A stretch of DNA of 64,000 nt from Hydrotalea sandarakina (GTDB lineage Bacteria > Bacteroidota > Bacteroidia > Chitinophagales > Chitinophagaceae). The translations under genes and the position numbers were made by a program. The stretch covers positions 62,001-126,000 of the forward strand of contig NZ_QKZV01000002.1 in the NCBI RefSeq assembly GCF_003254115.1, written 5' to 3'. The notes beneath the pieces are model-generated. The model worked only from the letters and a program-made list of their open reading frames with translations. It had not been told where the DNA came from and searched no databases. Positions 52,752 through 61,987 of the stretch are shown piece after piece (the first letter of the stretch is position 1; each line of letters begins with the position of its first letter).

Positions 52752-54260
52752 ATGCAAAAGCAAATGAAAAGTGCCCTTATTTCCGTTTTTTATAAAGACG
52801 GCTTAGCCCCTATTGCCCAACAATTACATGCATTGGGTATCACTATTTATTCCACCGGCGGTACGCAACAATTTTTAGAAAAAGAAGCCGGCGTGCCATG
52901 TGTTGGGGTTGAAACCTTAACGCATTATCCCAGTATTTTAGGTGGAAGGGTTAAAACCTTGCATCCTGCTGTATTTGGTGGTATTTTGGGGCGTAGGGCA
53001 GAAGCACAGGATGTTGCTGAAATGCAACAATATGCCATTCCTGAAATTGATTTGGTAATTGTAGATTTATATCCTTTTGAAGAAACAGTAGCTGCTACCA
53101 ACGAAGAAGCAAAAATTATAGAAAAAATTGATATTGGGGGCCCTTCCATGATTCGTGCTGCTGCTAAAAATTTTAAAGATGTAATGGTTGTGGCTGCTAA
53201 GGAAGATTACAGCGCATTATTAAAAATATTAACCGAACAAAAAGGTGCAACAACTATTGAACAACGGCGTGCCTTTGCTGCTAAGGCTTTTGAAGTGGTA
53301 ATGCATTATGATGTAGCCATTCACAACTATTTTAATGCACCTGCAACTGTAAGCGAACAAGTAATGCGTTACGGCGAAAATCCGCATCAAAAAGCTTCAT
53401 TTAAGGGTAATTTGCAAAAGTTGTTTGTGCAGTTGCATGGAAAAGACTTGTCGTACAATAATTTAGTAGATGTTGAAGCGGCCATACAATTGTTGTTAGA
53501 TATAAAAACTGTTGCGAAAGCATGTGTATTTGCTATTTTTAAACATACCAACGTATGTGGTATTGCTGAACGTGCTTCATTAAAAGAAAGTTGGGAAGCT
53601 GCATTGGCCGGCGATCCGGAAAGTGCTTTTGGTGGTATATTAATAACCAACGTGGAAGTAGATGCAGCAACGGCTTCCGCTATTCAGGAAATATTTTTTG
53701 AAGTGTTAATTGCACCTTCTTTTAGTGAAGAGGCTTTAACTATTTTAAAAGGAAAGAAAAACAGAATACTATTGCAGTTGCAACCTGATATTGTGTTGGA
53801 AAAACAACAGTACAAATCATTATTGAATGGGGTATTGCAACAAACCACCGATGAAGGCAATATTGCGGAATACAAAGAAGTAGGCGGACGACCTACCACT
53901 GATGCTGAAAAAGAAAACCTGTTGTTTGCAAATTTGGTTTGTAAACATTTAAAGAGTAACGCTATTGCCTTGGTGAAGAACAAACAATTGGTGGGAAAGG
54001 GTTGCGGACAAACATCAAGAATTGATGCTTTGCGCCATGCAATTGAAAAAGCGCAACAGTTTCAATTTAATTTAGAAGGTGCAGTATTAGCCAGTGATGC
54101 GTTTTTCCCTTTTAATGATTGTGTGCAAATTGCCCATGCTGCAGGTATTGAATGTTTTATACAACCGGGCGGTTCTATTCGCGATAAGGATAGCATTGAC
54201 TATTGTGTGGAGCATCAATTGGCTATGGTGTTTACCAATATGCGCCATTTTAAACACTAA
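52752..54260 (+). CDS. purH: Bifunctional AICAR formyltransferase/IMP cyclohydrolase
   Basis: A 502-residue enzyme for the last two steps of purine synthesis. The N-terminal IMP cyclohydrolase (about 1-190, MGS-like fold) has STGGTQQFL and ILGGRVKTLHPAVFGGILGR. The C-terminal AICAR transformylase (about 200-502) has the catalytic FAIFKHTNVCGIAERASLKE (Lys-His pair), the GDPESAFGGI block, and the closing GGSIRDKDSIDYCVEHQLAM. The length is the usual one. Followed by an EamA transporter after 60 bases. The start MQKQMKSALISVFYKDGL is taken at 52752; Met5 is an equal choice. Confidence 0.96.
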   Translation: MQKQMKSALISVFYKDGLAPIAQQLHALGITIYSTGGTQQFLEKEAGVPCVGVETLTHYPSILGGRVKTLHPAVFGGILGRRAEAQDVAEMQQYAIPEIDLVIVDLYPFEETVAATNEEAKIIEKIDIGGPSMIRAAAKNFKDVMVVAAKEDYSALLKILTEQKGATTIEQRRAFAAKAFEVVMHYDVAIHNYFNAPATVSEQVMRYGENPHQKASFKGNLQKLFVQLHGKDLSYNNLVDVEAAIQLLLDIKTVAKACVFAIFKHTNVCGIAERASLKESWEAALAGDPESAFGGILITNVEVDAATASAIQEIFFEVLIAPSFSEEALTILKGKKNRILLQLQPDIVLEKQQYKSLLNGVLQQTTDEGNIAEYKEVGGRPTTDAEKENLLFANLVCKHLKSNAIALVKNKQLVGKGCGQTSRIDALRHAIEKAQQFQFNLEGAVLASDAFFPFNDCVQIAHAAGIECFIQPGGSIRDKDSIDYCVEHQLAMVFTNMRHFKH

Positions 54261-54320
54261 TAATTTTTATTACGTAACCCTGTTAATCATCCTCAAGTTA
54301 TTGAGGCGTATTATCAAACC

Positions 54321-55238
54321 ATGCAAGTTAAAACCAAAGCCTATATTGCCTTTGCAGCTACCAGTATTTTATGGGGTTCTACTTGGGTAATGAGTAAAGT
54401 GGGCGTAAAGGGATTGCCGGGTTTGCAGCTTTCTGCTATTCGGCAATTCATTGCAGGGTCGTTAATTGTTGCTTTCTTTTTACTGCGTAAGCAGCCCATG
54501 CCATCTGCTAAACAAGTGTTGCAATTAACCGGTGTTGGCTTTTTTACTTTTTTCCTTTCAAACGGATTAAGTACCTGGAGTGTTGCTTATATTTCAAGTG
54601 GGTTAGCTGCGTTAATTGCTGCATTATACCCGTTATTTGTGGTGTTATTAGAATTGTTTATCACCAAGAAAAATAAACCCAATGCATTAACCTTTGTGGG
54701 TTTATTTTTAGGTATTTCAGGTATTGTGTTGGTGTTTTATGAAGATGCATCGCACCACCATGCCGGCAATTATGTTACGGGTATTTTACTTTGTTTAATG
54801 GCTACTATTGGATGGAGTATTGGTACCGTGTTGCTTTCTAAGAATGTGGTAAAAGTGCAACCGCAATTTGGATTGGGCTGGCAAATGTTGACTGCCTCTG
54901 TATTAATCGGTCTGCTTTCGTTACTAACGGGACAGCATATTCCATTGCAACAAATTCCATTGTTTTCATGGTTGGCATTGGTGTATCTAATAGCGGTTGG
55001 TTCTATTATTGCCTACATTGCTTTTTTATACACCATGAAACATTTAACCCCTTCTGTGGCGGCATTGTATGCGTATATTAATCCCATTGTTGCACTATTA
55101 ATTGGTGCAGTGGCACTCAGTGAAAAATTAACGGTGCTAAATATGGTAGGTTCCATTATAACACTGGTGGGTGTTTATTTGGTGAATAAAAGTGTTCGAT
55201 TTAAAAAAACGATGATTGCTGACGCAGATGCCATGTAA
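54321..55238 (+). CDS. EamA/DMT family transporter
   Basis: A 305-residue inner-membrane transporter of the drug/metabolite superfamily. Ten membrane helices fall in two repeated EamA units (about 5-140 and 150-290); the family-typical start is AFAATSILWGSTWVMSKVGV and the end unit has AALYAYINPIVALLIGAVAL. These permeases usually export amino acids or small metabolites. A substrate cannot be read from sequence. Weak separation from purH suggests possible co-transcription. It converges with the next minus-strand gene after 12 bases. Confidence 0.92.
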   Translation: MQVKTKAYIAFAATSILWGSTWVMSKVGVKGLPGLQLSAIRQFIAGSLIVAFFLLRKQPMPSAKQVLQLTGVGFFTFFLSNGLSTWSVAYISSGLAALIAALYPLFVVLLELFITKKNKPNALTFVGLFLGISGIVLVFYEDASHHHAGNYVTGILLCLMATIGWSIGTVLLSKNVVKVQPQFGLGWQMLTASVLIGLLSLLTGQHIPLQQIPLFSWLALVYLIAVGSIIAYIAFLYTMKHLTPSVAALYAYINPIVALLIGAVALSEKLTVLNMVGSIITLVGVYLVNKSVRFKKTMIADADAM

Positions 55239-55250
55239 GAAAAAGCTGTA

Positions 55251-56555
55251 CTACCTGTTTTGTATCCATTCCACAAAGGCTTTTTGCCAGGGTAGCATCG
55301 TAGTTTCATTACTTAAACAGTGATTGTGCCAAACCGGAACGCAATATCCATTTACCTTTTTAATCCCGGTATCAAAATCGGTGAGCTGTTGATATGCGGC
55401 TTCCACACTTAATTTTTCATGAAAAATACAAGCAGTATCCATCCAACAAAAAGGGTACACCGTTAAATCGGTTCCGGTTTCTTGAGTTAAGTGATACCAT
55501 TGAAAGGGTTTGGAATAAGCTGCCCTAAATCCGTTAATGGTGCTGTAGCCCATTGAATAGTCGGCTTTTATATTCAATTGCAATAATCGTTCATAACTAT
55601 TCGGTAACTGAAAATGCAAATAATGAAAACGGTTGTTGTGTATGGGTTTTTGTGGGTTGAACGCTGCTAATTGTTGCAGCTCATTCATGGCTATGTTGGT
55701 ATTATTGGCCATACTGCTTTCAACCGATAAATGAATGCCCGTAGTAAAATATTGTTGAATTTGCTGAATAATATACTGCATACTTTTTTTGTGTGCAGCA
55801 ATATTATTGTCTAATGGATGGTTTCGGTTAGACAATAAAATAAAAAAAACAGGTGCTAATTTTTGGTGATTACATAAGGAAATGAGCAGTTCAAATACGT
55901 CAAATGGGTCGCGTTGTTGCCCACTTACTACTTTCATCATTTCATTAAATTCCTGAAAATTCTGCTGAAGAATAAATTTGAAAAAAGTTTTTAAGTTATT
56001 CAAAAAACCTCTGTCAACATACTTTAGTATTCTATCAATATCAAAAGTAGGTATAAAAGCATAGTTGTTTTTTGGTAGTTGGTACAACGGAAAATAGGCT
56101 TGTAATAATTTTTCTACCTGCAACAACCAATAATCAACTAAAGGCATTTGTAAAAAACCGGAACGATACGCCAGGCTTTCCGTAGCCGGGTAACGACCAT
56201 ACACATCGCTGCTATAGGGCAAATATTCCTCATAGCGGCTAATTAAGTAAAATGCAGCAGCTAAAACATCAAAGCCTAATACACTGTCATTGGCAAAGAA
56301 AATTGGCAAATCCCATTTTTCGTCAATGCTAATCCGTTGTGGTTGTATGTTTTTTTCAAACAATAGTGTATGCGGTGCAATGGTAAGGCAGGTGCATTGG
56401 AAGGAATGATTAGAGTAATTAATTTTAATGGCATTGGTATTTTCAAAGGCCACAGTATCCGTAGTAATAACAAATTGCTCGCCGAACAAAGTTTTTACTA
56501 TGTACGAAAGCCTGTTACTAGGTTGATGGGTAAATAATAAATGGGTGTTAGGCAT
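55251..56555 (-). CDS. Polysaccharide deacetylase-like protein (DUF7033 type)
   Basis: A 434-residue cytoplasmic protein. The N-terminal part (about 1-130) is the DUF7033-type domain seen fused to deacetylase-like domains in Bacteroidota (GFDVLAAAFYLISRYEEYLP). The C-terminal part (about 160-434) resembles a NodB/deacetylase barrel: IPTFDIDRILKYVDRGF gives a candidate metal Asp pair, HLSVESSMANN a candidate His, and later there is WMDTACIFHE. The typical HxxxH motif is not clear, so activity is uncertain. No signal peptide. Position next to LutB has no evident meaning. Family moderately sure, function open. Confidence 0.75.
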   Translation of the reverse strand: MPNTHLLFTHQPSNRLSYIVKTLFGEQFVITTDTVAFENTNAIKINYSNHSFQCTCLTIAPHTLLFEKNIQPQRISIDEKWDLPIFFANDSVLGFDVLAAAFYLISRYEEYLPYSSDVYGRYPATESLAYRSGFLQMPLVDYWLLQVEKLLQAYFPLYQLPKNNYAFIPTFDIDRILKYVDRGFLNNLKTFFKFILQQNFQEFNEMMKVVSGQQRDPFDVFELLISLCNHQKLAPVFFILLSNRNHPLDNNIAAHKKSMQYIIQQIQQYFTTGIHLSVESSMANNTNIAMNELQQLAAFNPQKPIHNNRFHYLHFQLPNSYERLLQLNIKADYSMGYSTINGFRAAYSKPFQWYHLTQETGTDLTVYPFCWMDTACIFHEKLSVEAAYQQLTDFDTGIKKVNGYCVPVWHNHCLSNETTMLPWQKAFVEWIQNR

Positions 56556-56570
56556 AAATACACATAACCT

Positions 56571-57956
56571 TTAAGAAGGGGTTTGTGGCGTTTGCTGTTG
56601 CCATAATTCATTGAATGTTTTATCTGCAAATTGCAAAGGACTTCTGTGTTGGCTCCACTTTTTAAATAGTTGGTTAACTATTTTATTCTTCAAAGCACCA
56701 TTGCCTGTATTCATCATTTTACGGTGTAAGCTGGCGGTTTTCCAGGCTTTCCAGGCCAAACGTTCGGTTAAGCTGCTGTTGCCTTCCAATACTGATTCAT
56801 AGCGATTTTCTAACAACAACTCATGCAAATTAATACGCACAGGACAAACCTGAGTGCAATTGCCACACAATGAAGAAGCAAAACTTAAATGCTGGTATTC
56901 CGTCATGCCTTTTAAATGCGGGGTAATAACACTGCCAATTGGGCCACTGTAAGTGGTGTTGTAGCTATGTCCGCCTATGTTTTTGTAAACGGGACAAGCA
57001 TTTAAGCAAGCACCGCAACGAATGCAATACAAAGCCTCACGAGCCTTGCTATTGGCCAGTAAATGCGTACGGCCATTGTCTAATAAAATAACATACATTT
57101 CTTCCGGTCCATTGGCTTCATGCGGTTGTTTAGGCCCGGTAATGATAGAGTTATAAACAGTAACTTGTTGTCCTGTGCCGTAGGAAGCCAATAAAGGCCA
57201 AAATAACGGAAGGTCATTTACGCTGGGTAAAACTTTTTCAATGCCAACAATCGCAATATGCGTTTTTGGCCAAGCGGTGGTTAATCGAGCATTGCCTTCA
57301 TTTTCCGTTAAAGCAATGCCACCTATATCAGCCAATATAAAATTAGCACCGGTAATACCAATTTGGGCTGCGGTATATTTTTTTCGCAATTTAGCACGGG
57401 CAATTTGTGTTATTTCAGCAGGGGTTAATCCACTTGGTACCCCTAGTTTATTGGCAAATAATTTGGCCACATCTTCTTTGCTTTTATGCATGGCAGGGGT
57501 AACAATATGGTAGGGCGGTTCGCCATCCAATTGTTGAATGTATTCGCCCAAATCGGTTTCCACACTTTCAATACCCTTCGATTCTAAAAAATGATTCAAA
57601 TGAATTTCTTCGGTAACCATGCTTTTACTTTTTACTACCGAAGTACAATTTTTAGCCTTGCAAATTTGTTCAATAGCAGCAAGTGCATCGTCTGCATTTT
57701 CAGCCCAAATAACCTGTGCGCCACGTGCAGTAATTTGTTTTTCAAATTGTTCCAATAACGTATCTAAATGTTCAATAGCACGCCATTTTATATTCTTTGC
57801 TTTTTCGCGAACCGACATTAAATCGGGAAATTGGTGTTGACCTTTGGGTACTGCAGCATTGTATTTTCCAATGTTGAAATTAATTTTTCTTCTATGATCA
57901 AGGTCTTGTGCTTTAATAGTACTTTTCGCCAGAAAGGCTGCAGCATTTTTATTCAT
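56571..57956 (-). CDS. lutB: LutB-like iron-sulfur protein (LUD domain)
   Basis: A 461-residue protein of the lactate-utilisation LutB family. The N-terminal LUD domain (about 60-290) has RKINFNIGKYNAAVPKGQHQ, and VKSKSMVTEEIHLNHFLESK. The C-terminal ferredoxin domain has two [4Fe-4S] motifs: CIRCGACLNACPVYKNIGG and SLCGNCTQVCPVRINLHELL. ATG 57956 is chosen over TTG 57965. LutA and LutC partners are not in the window. Family firm. A role in L-lactate oxidation is likely, but not certain without LutAC. Confidence 0.92.
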   Translation of the reverse strand: MNKNAAAFLAKSTIKAQDLDHRRKINFNIGKYNAAVPKGQHQFPDLMSVREKAKNIKWRAIEHLDTLLEQFEKQITARGAQVIWAENADDALAAIEQICKAKNCTSVVKSKSMVTEEIHLNHFLESKGIESVETDLGEYIQQLDGEPPYHIVTPAMHKSKEDVAKLFANKLGVPSGLTPAEITQIARAKLRKKYTAAQIGITGANFILADIGGIALTENEGNARLTTAWPKTHIAIVGIEKVLPSVNDLPLFWPLLASYGTGQQVTVYNSIITGPKQPHEANGPEEMYVILLDNGRTHLLANSKAREALYCIRCGACLNACPVYKNIGGHSYNTTYSGPIGSVITPHLKGMTEYQHLSFASSLCGNCTQVCPVRINLHELLLENRYESVLEGNSSLTERLAWKAWKTASLHRKMMNTGNGALKNKIVNQLFKKWSQHRSPLQFADKTFNELWQQQTPQTPS

Positions 57957-58001
57957 AACAACCAAATTTTAAAACCGATAAACAATGTAAGCTACGCAAA
58001 T

Positions 58002-58592
58002 TTATTTTTGGGTTAAGCGCATATTTTCAGCGGTAGCCGCCAATGCTTCATAAAAATCAGGTCCGTATTTGCGAATTAAAGCATCTTTTAGGAAAATATA
58101 TACTGGCATTTTTAATTTTTTACCCAGGCTGCAAGCCGGTTTACATAAACTTTCGCGAGGTTCATAATTTACGTATTCTACATCCGTATGCTTTTTACTT
58201 TCTGAAATACGAATGGGGTATAAGTGGCAGCTAATGGGTTTTTTCCATTGGGTTAAACCTTGCCGGTGTGCTTGTTCAAAAGCACAAAGAATTACTCCCT
58301 TTTCATCACGCTTGCCATAAATGCAAATACCACTGCCAATGGTAGGGGTAACCCATCCAAATTCTTTATCATAAACCGAGTCGCCTTGTTTTTGCAGTTC
58401 GGCTAATCCTTCGGCACTCATAAAAGGTTTAGCTGCTTCCAAGCTATCTTTCAATAGTTGTAGTTCATTAACTTCCAAGGGGGCACCGGCATCGCCATCT
58501 TCACAGCAAGCACCTTTACATTTGTGCAAATCGCATACAAATTGTTCCTCCACAACAGAATCACTGATTAAAACATTGTCAATGGCTATCAT
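58002..58592 (-). CDS. DUF3109 family cysteine-rich protein
   Basis: A 196-residue protein of the DUF3109 family, a Bacteroidota-typical group. Cys-rich motifs are CDLHKCKGACCEDGDAGAPL near the N-terminus and later SHLYPIRISESKKHTDVEY-like CHLYPIRISESKKH, and ESLCKPACSLGKKLKMPVY, suggesting a bound zinc or iron-sulfur site related to the CxxxxCxxCC (YkgJ) family. No signal peptide. It follows the LutB gene on the same strand, 45 bases upstream in transcription order. Function unknown; metal binding inferred from cysteines. Confidence 0.85.
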   Translation of the reverse strand: MIAIDNVLISDSVVEEQFVCDLHKCKGACCEDGDAGAPLEVNELQLLKDSLEAAKPFMSAEGLAELQKQGDSVYDKEFGWVTPTIGSGICIYGKRDEKGVILCAFEQAHRQGLTQWKKPISCHLYPIRISESKKHTDVEYVNYEPRESLCKPACSLGKKLKMPVYIFLKDALIRKYGPDFYEALAATAENMRLTQK

Positions 58593-58835
58593 GCTACATT
58601 TAGGTTTAAAAAGGGTATAGATGGCAAAGATAAACGGTTTGTTTGAGGCAGGGTGCTTTTGTACCCATAGGCGGGCAGAATGAAACCATGAAATTGTTCA
58701 ATAGGCACATGGGCAGGGTATATGCCTAATTAAACAATGGAAGGCCGTTTTTTATTGTGTTAAACAGCCATTTTTTTCGGTAGTCAGCCAATTTTATTAG
58801 TAACTGAAAGCAGGCAAATTCGAGACAAGTCCCAC

Positions 58836-58861
58836 TCAACAGCGTTGCGCAACGCTGTTGA
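58836..58861. repeat. 26-bp perfect palindrome
   Basis: The left arm TCAACAGCGTTGC (58836-58848) is followed at once by its exact complement (58849-58861). G+C content is well above the flanks. No T-run follows. It could be a REP-type element, a dispersed repeat, or the end of a lost mobile element. Confidence 0.8.
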
Positions 58862-59159
58862 CCCGAAGCAGGGTAGGAGAAGGGTAGTAGAAAAATAAGT
58901 TAGGGCAGGGAGATGATATAAAAAATTTTTGGATGGTGAAAGTGAAATGTATATTTTTATTTTAATATAGGTTGCGGTTAATCTAAGTTGAAGGGATTGT
59001 AAATTGGCCTTGTAAAGCTGTATAGGCTTGATTAAAATGATGTAAGTGTGTTTTTGTATTCGCGATTGCTTAATGATAGCTTGTAAAAACGTATAAGAGC
59101 TTCGCAAAACCGGCCTAGCTAATTGATAATGTAATTACCAATATTTTTTAACCTAGAAA

Positions 59160-59174
59160 ATTACAACTTGTAAT
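59160..59174. promoter_or_regulatory. Small inverted repeat before endonuclease gene
   Basis: ATTACA (59160-59165) and TGTAAT (59169-59174) flank ACT, 55 bases before ATG 59229. It may be an operator for the endonuclease gene. No TAnnTTTG box was found next to it. Confidence 0.35.
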
Positions 59175-59228
59175 GTTGGGTAGGTTTATGAGACGTTAAT
59201 AATGGTAATAGAAAAAAATTAAACTCAT

Positions 59229-61022
59229 ATGGCGAAAAATTTTGACGACTTACACGAGATTAACATCTCTAAAGAGTACACAAAAAGCTACGATGTAAGA
59301 TATGTTGCTGAAATCCGGCACATTGGGTTAGATACATATCGCATTCTAAAAGACAAGGACAGTTGGATTTTAAAAAAGAAAGTTGAAGCTCAATTTACTA
59401 AGTGGGACGAGCAATGGTCAAAAAGACTGGATAAACAAGAGGCTCTAGCGGCCAAAGAAGCGAATCAAAAAATTGCCGAAGAATTGACAAATGATGCTCA
59501 TGAGAAATTAGAAAAAATAGATAACATTTTAAAACATACACTTGGCATTGACGACACCGTAGATTGGGATTCTTTAAAAGACAAAAAGAAATTTAAAATT
59601 CCCAATCCCAAAAATCAACTTGATAAGGAAATTAAGAAAATTCCCTTACCACAAAAACCGCCTCATAAAAGTATTCCGAATAAACCAGATGAAAAGCATT
59701 TTCAACCACAACTCTCTTTTATTGACAAATTAATTAAATCAAGAAGGGAAAAGAAACTTTATGAGGCTAGTATGATGTATAAAAACGCAATTAGCGAATG
59801 GGAACAACTTGTTAATCAAACAGAAGAATTTAACAAAAAAATTGATGACGAATACAATGCTATTCTTTTTGAAATAGAAAAACAAAAGAATGAAATTGCT
59901 CAAAAATATGATCAATTAGAAAAAGAGTGGCAAAGGCAAAAAGAAGAATACTATAAAAATCAAGAAATACACAATCAAAAAGTTGAAAACTTAAAAGAAC
60001 TTTATTTTAAATGTGATACTAATGCGGTTCTTGAATATTGTGAATTGGTCTTAAATAATTCCGAATATCCAGATTCGTTTCCTAAGGATTTTGAGCTAGA
60101 ATACAATGGAGAAAATCGAATGCTCATTGTTGAATATACTTTGCCGGCTCCAGAACATTTTCCGAGACTATTAGAAGTGAAATATTTAGCAGCAAAAAAC
60201 GAATTGAAAGAATCATACATTTCAGATACTCAATTTTCGAAGATGTATGACACCGCGATTTATAATATCTGTCTCAGGACACTTCATGAATTGTTTGAAG
60301 CCGACAAGGCTAATGCAATTGATATTTTGGTGTTCAACGGATGGGTGGAAACAATTAATAAAGCAACAGGAAAGAAAACTAATAATTGTATCATATCTAT
60401 TCAAACAAGGAAAGAAGAGTTCATGGAAATTGAACTTGGAAATGTTGATCCGAAATCTTGCTTTAAAAACTTAAAAGGTGTTGGTAGTAGTAAATTAAGT
60501 GGAATAACAGCTATACAACCATTGATGCAAATAAATAAAGCGGATAAAAGATTTGTTACGTCATATGAAGTTTCTAATAAATTAGAAGAAGGCTATAATC
60601 TTGCTATGATGGATTGGGAAGACTTTGAGCATCTACTGAGAGAACTTTTTGAAAAAGAATTTAGTAGCAATGGCGGTGAAGTTAAGGTAACACAGGCAAG
60701 TCGTGATGGTGGCGTAGATGCGGTTGCGTTTGACCCTGATCCAATTCGTGGGGGTAAAATTGTTATTCAGGCCAAACGATATACTAATACCGTTGGTGTT
60801 GCTGCGGTCAGAGATTTATATGGTACTGTAATGAATGAAGGTGCAACAAAGGGCATACTTGTAACAACTGCAGATTATGGACCTGATGCATATGAGTTTG
60901 CAAAGAATAAACCATTGACACTACTAAATGGAAATAATTTGCTTTTCCTCTTAGAAAAACATGGACAAAAAGCCAGAATCGATTTAGCTGAAGCTAAGCG
61001 CTTGCAATCTGGTCAATTATAA
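59229..61022 (+). CDS. Mrr-type restriction endonuclease with coiled-coil N-terminus
   Basis: A 597-residue protein. The first 280 residues are charged, helical and coiled-coil (DKQEALAAKEANQKIAEELT, EFNKKIDDEYNAILFEIEKQ, YDQLEKEWQRQKEEYYKNQE). A mixed region follows (about 290-455). The C-terminal domain (about 475-590) is the Mrr catalytic fold: WEDFEHLLRELFEKEF, then Asp497 in RDGGVDAVAFDPD and Gln514-x-Lys516 in IVIQAKRYTN, a PD-(D/E)XK variant with QxK as in Mrr enzymes. The end is LTLLNGNNLLFLLEKHG. Codon use is A-rich compared with neighbours and it stands alone in a gene-poor stretch, so it may be transferred. Likely type IV or other DNA-defence nuclease; trigger unknown. Confidence 0.85.
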   Translation: MAKNFDDLHEINISKEYTKSYDVRYVAEIRHIGLDTYRILKDKDSWILKKKVEAQFTKWDEQWSKRLDKQEALAAKEANQKIAEELTNDAHEKLEKIDNILKHTLGIDDTVDWDSLKDKKKFKIPNPKNQLDKEIKKIPLPQKPPHKSIPNKPDEKHFQPQLSFIDKLIKSRREKKLYEASMMYKNAISEWEQLVNQTEEFNKKIDDEYNAILFEIEKQKNEIAQKYDQLEKEWQRQKEEYYKNQEIHNQKVENLKELYFKCDTNAVLEYCELVLNNSEYPDSFPKDFELEYNGENRMLIVEYTLPAPEHFPRLLEVKYLAAKNELKESYISDTQFSKMYDTAIYNICLRTLHELFEADKANAIDILVFNGWVETINKATGKKTNNCIISIQTRKEEFMEIELGNVDPKSCFKNLKGVGSSKLSGITAIQPLMQINKADKRFVTSYEVSNKLEEGYNLAMMDWEDFEHLLRELFEKEFSSNGGEVKVTQASRDGGVDAVAFDPDPIRGGKIVIQAKRYTNTVGVAAVRDLYGTVMNEGATKGILVTTADYGPDAYEFAKNKPLTLLNGNNLLFLLEKHGQKARIDLAEAKRLQSGQL

Positions 61023-61376
61023 TAATTCGGTATAAAAGCACAATAATTAAAATGTTTATTGTCAACAATGAGGTTGTAAATTAGCGGAATTTGCAGCTTA
61101 TGTAAGCCTATAAATTAATAATGCTTTTTTCCTTATTCCCAAATTGTGAATAATCATACTATTTAAAGTTCAATAGAGTGTGGGGAATGATAATAAAATA
61201 GGCTATAAAGATTTGAATATCTGATATTTAATCTTTGGTGTCAAATCATGATTTTCCTTTTAAAAAGTCTAATTAATAAAATATTAAAAAAATAATCTTA
61301 TTAGAAATGTATATAATTGGAATAATTTAGTTATACTTGTATTCCAAAGAATAGAAAAATTTAAAATTGATATATT
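61023..61376. other. Intergenic region, AT-rich
   Basis: No gene, repeat, or clear promoter recognised in 354 bases. Very A+T-rich (for example TTAATAAAATATTAAAAAAATAA-like runs near 61270), in keeping with the accessory character of the flanking genes. Confidence 0.4.
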
Positions 61377-61712
61377 ATGAAAAAAATGACTTTACTATTG
61401 GCTTTGTCCATGTCTTTATTTCTTTTTTCTTGTACAAAATCAACCACGAATTTAACTCAAGCACAGCTTACCGCTTTGCGATTAGAAAAGGATTTGGGCA
61501 TATCACCCAACAAGCCTTACACTTTTGCCACCATTTTTGTATTCAATCAATCGAGCAATAGCATAATCTCATCGGGTGGCACTTCATTGACGGTTACAAG
61601 TGATGGCTTTATTGTTATTTCAGGAACCAATTTTACTACAAAGACTTTTAGCTTGGAGCAATTAAAGTCGTATCAGATAGATACTGCTCAGAACTTGTCA
61701 TTTTATTATTGA
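61377..61712 (+). CDS. Small lipoprotein of unknown function
   Basis: A 111-residue predicted lipoprotein. The signal MKKMTLLLALSMSLFLFSC ends at Cys19 (lipobox FLFSC). The mature part starts TKSTTNLTQAQLTALRLEKD, then a small beta-rich stretch (YTFATIFVFNQSSNSIISSG, ISGTNFTTKTFSLEQLKSYQ) with Ser/Thr bias. No domain recognised. It lies alone between the endonuclease and DinB-like genes. ATG 61377 fits; the neighbouring frame at 61367 is a shadow. Confidence 0.75.
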   Translation: MKKMTLLLALSMSLFLFSCTKSTTNLTQAQLTALRLEKDLGISPNKPYTFATIFVFNQSSNSIISSGGTSLTVTSDGFIVISGTNFTTKTFSLEQLKSYQIDTAQNLSFYY

Positions 61713-61987
61713 ATCAACCAATAATTCGACAATTTTTATAGCTGCCGATTCTTTTAAGTGTTATTAAGAAAGATGTGTGCGTCTGTTGCCCTAAATCAAT
61801 ATCTTGGGAAATAAATAATATGTTAGGCTTAAATTTGGGTAACGCTATTCAATTTTTTCAATAATTTCCTATTGCGTCATTTCGGAGAGAAGAAAGGAAA
61901 AAAAAGCATACTTTGAACGTTTCAATAGAAGCCTTCAAAGTATTTTTTTACAATGAGTTACCTGAACATGTTTTAAATATATCTTTA

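Larger units (their letters stand above)
58593..59228. other. Long intergenic region with palindromes
   Basis: No convincing gene in 636 bases. It contains the 26-bp palindrome at 58836-58861, an IR at 59160-59174, and a weak inverted pair AGGCA...TGCCT near 58702-58727. The 107-codon minus-strand frame 58784-59107 is rejected because it has no domain and runs across the palindrome. This gap separates conserved genes from an AT-rich accessory block. Confidence 0.5.

Noticed and set aside
55251-56555. Active NodB polysaccharide deacetylase
   Set aside because: The usual metal-binding His pair could not be identified, so only a fold-level call is made.
58784-59107. 107-codon minus-strand frame
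   Set aside because: It runs through the 26-bp palindrome, has no signal, domain or promoter, and its composition looks like translated intergenic DNA.
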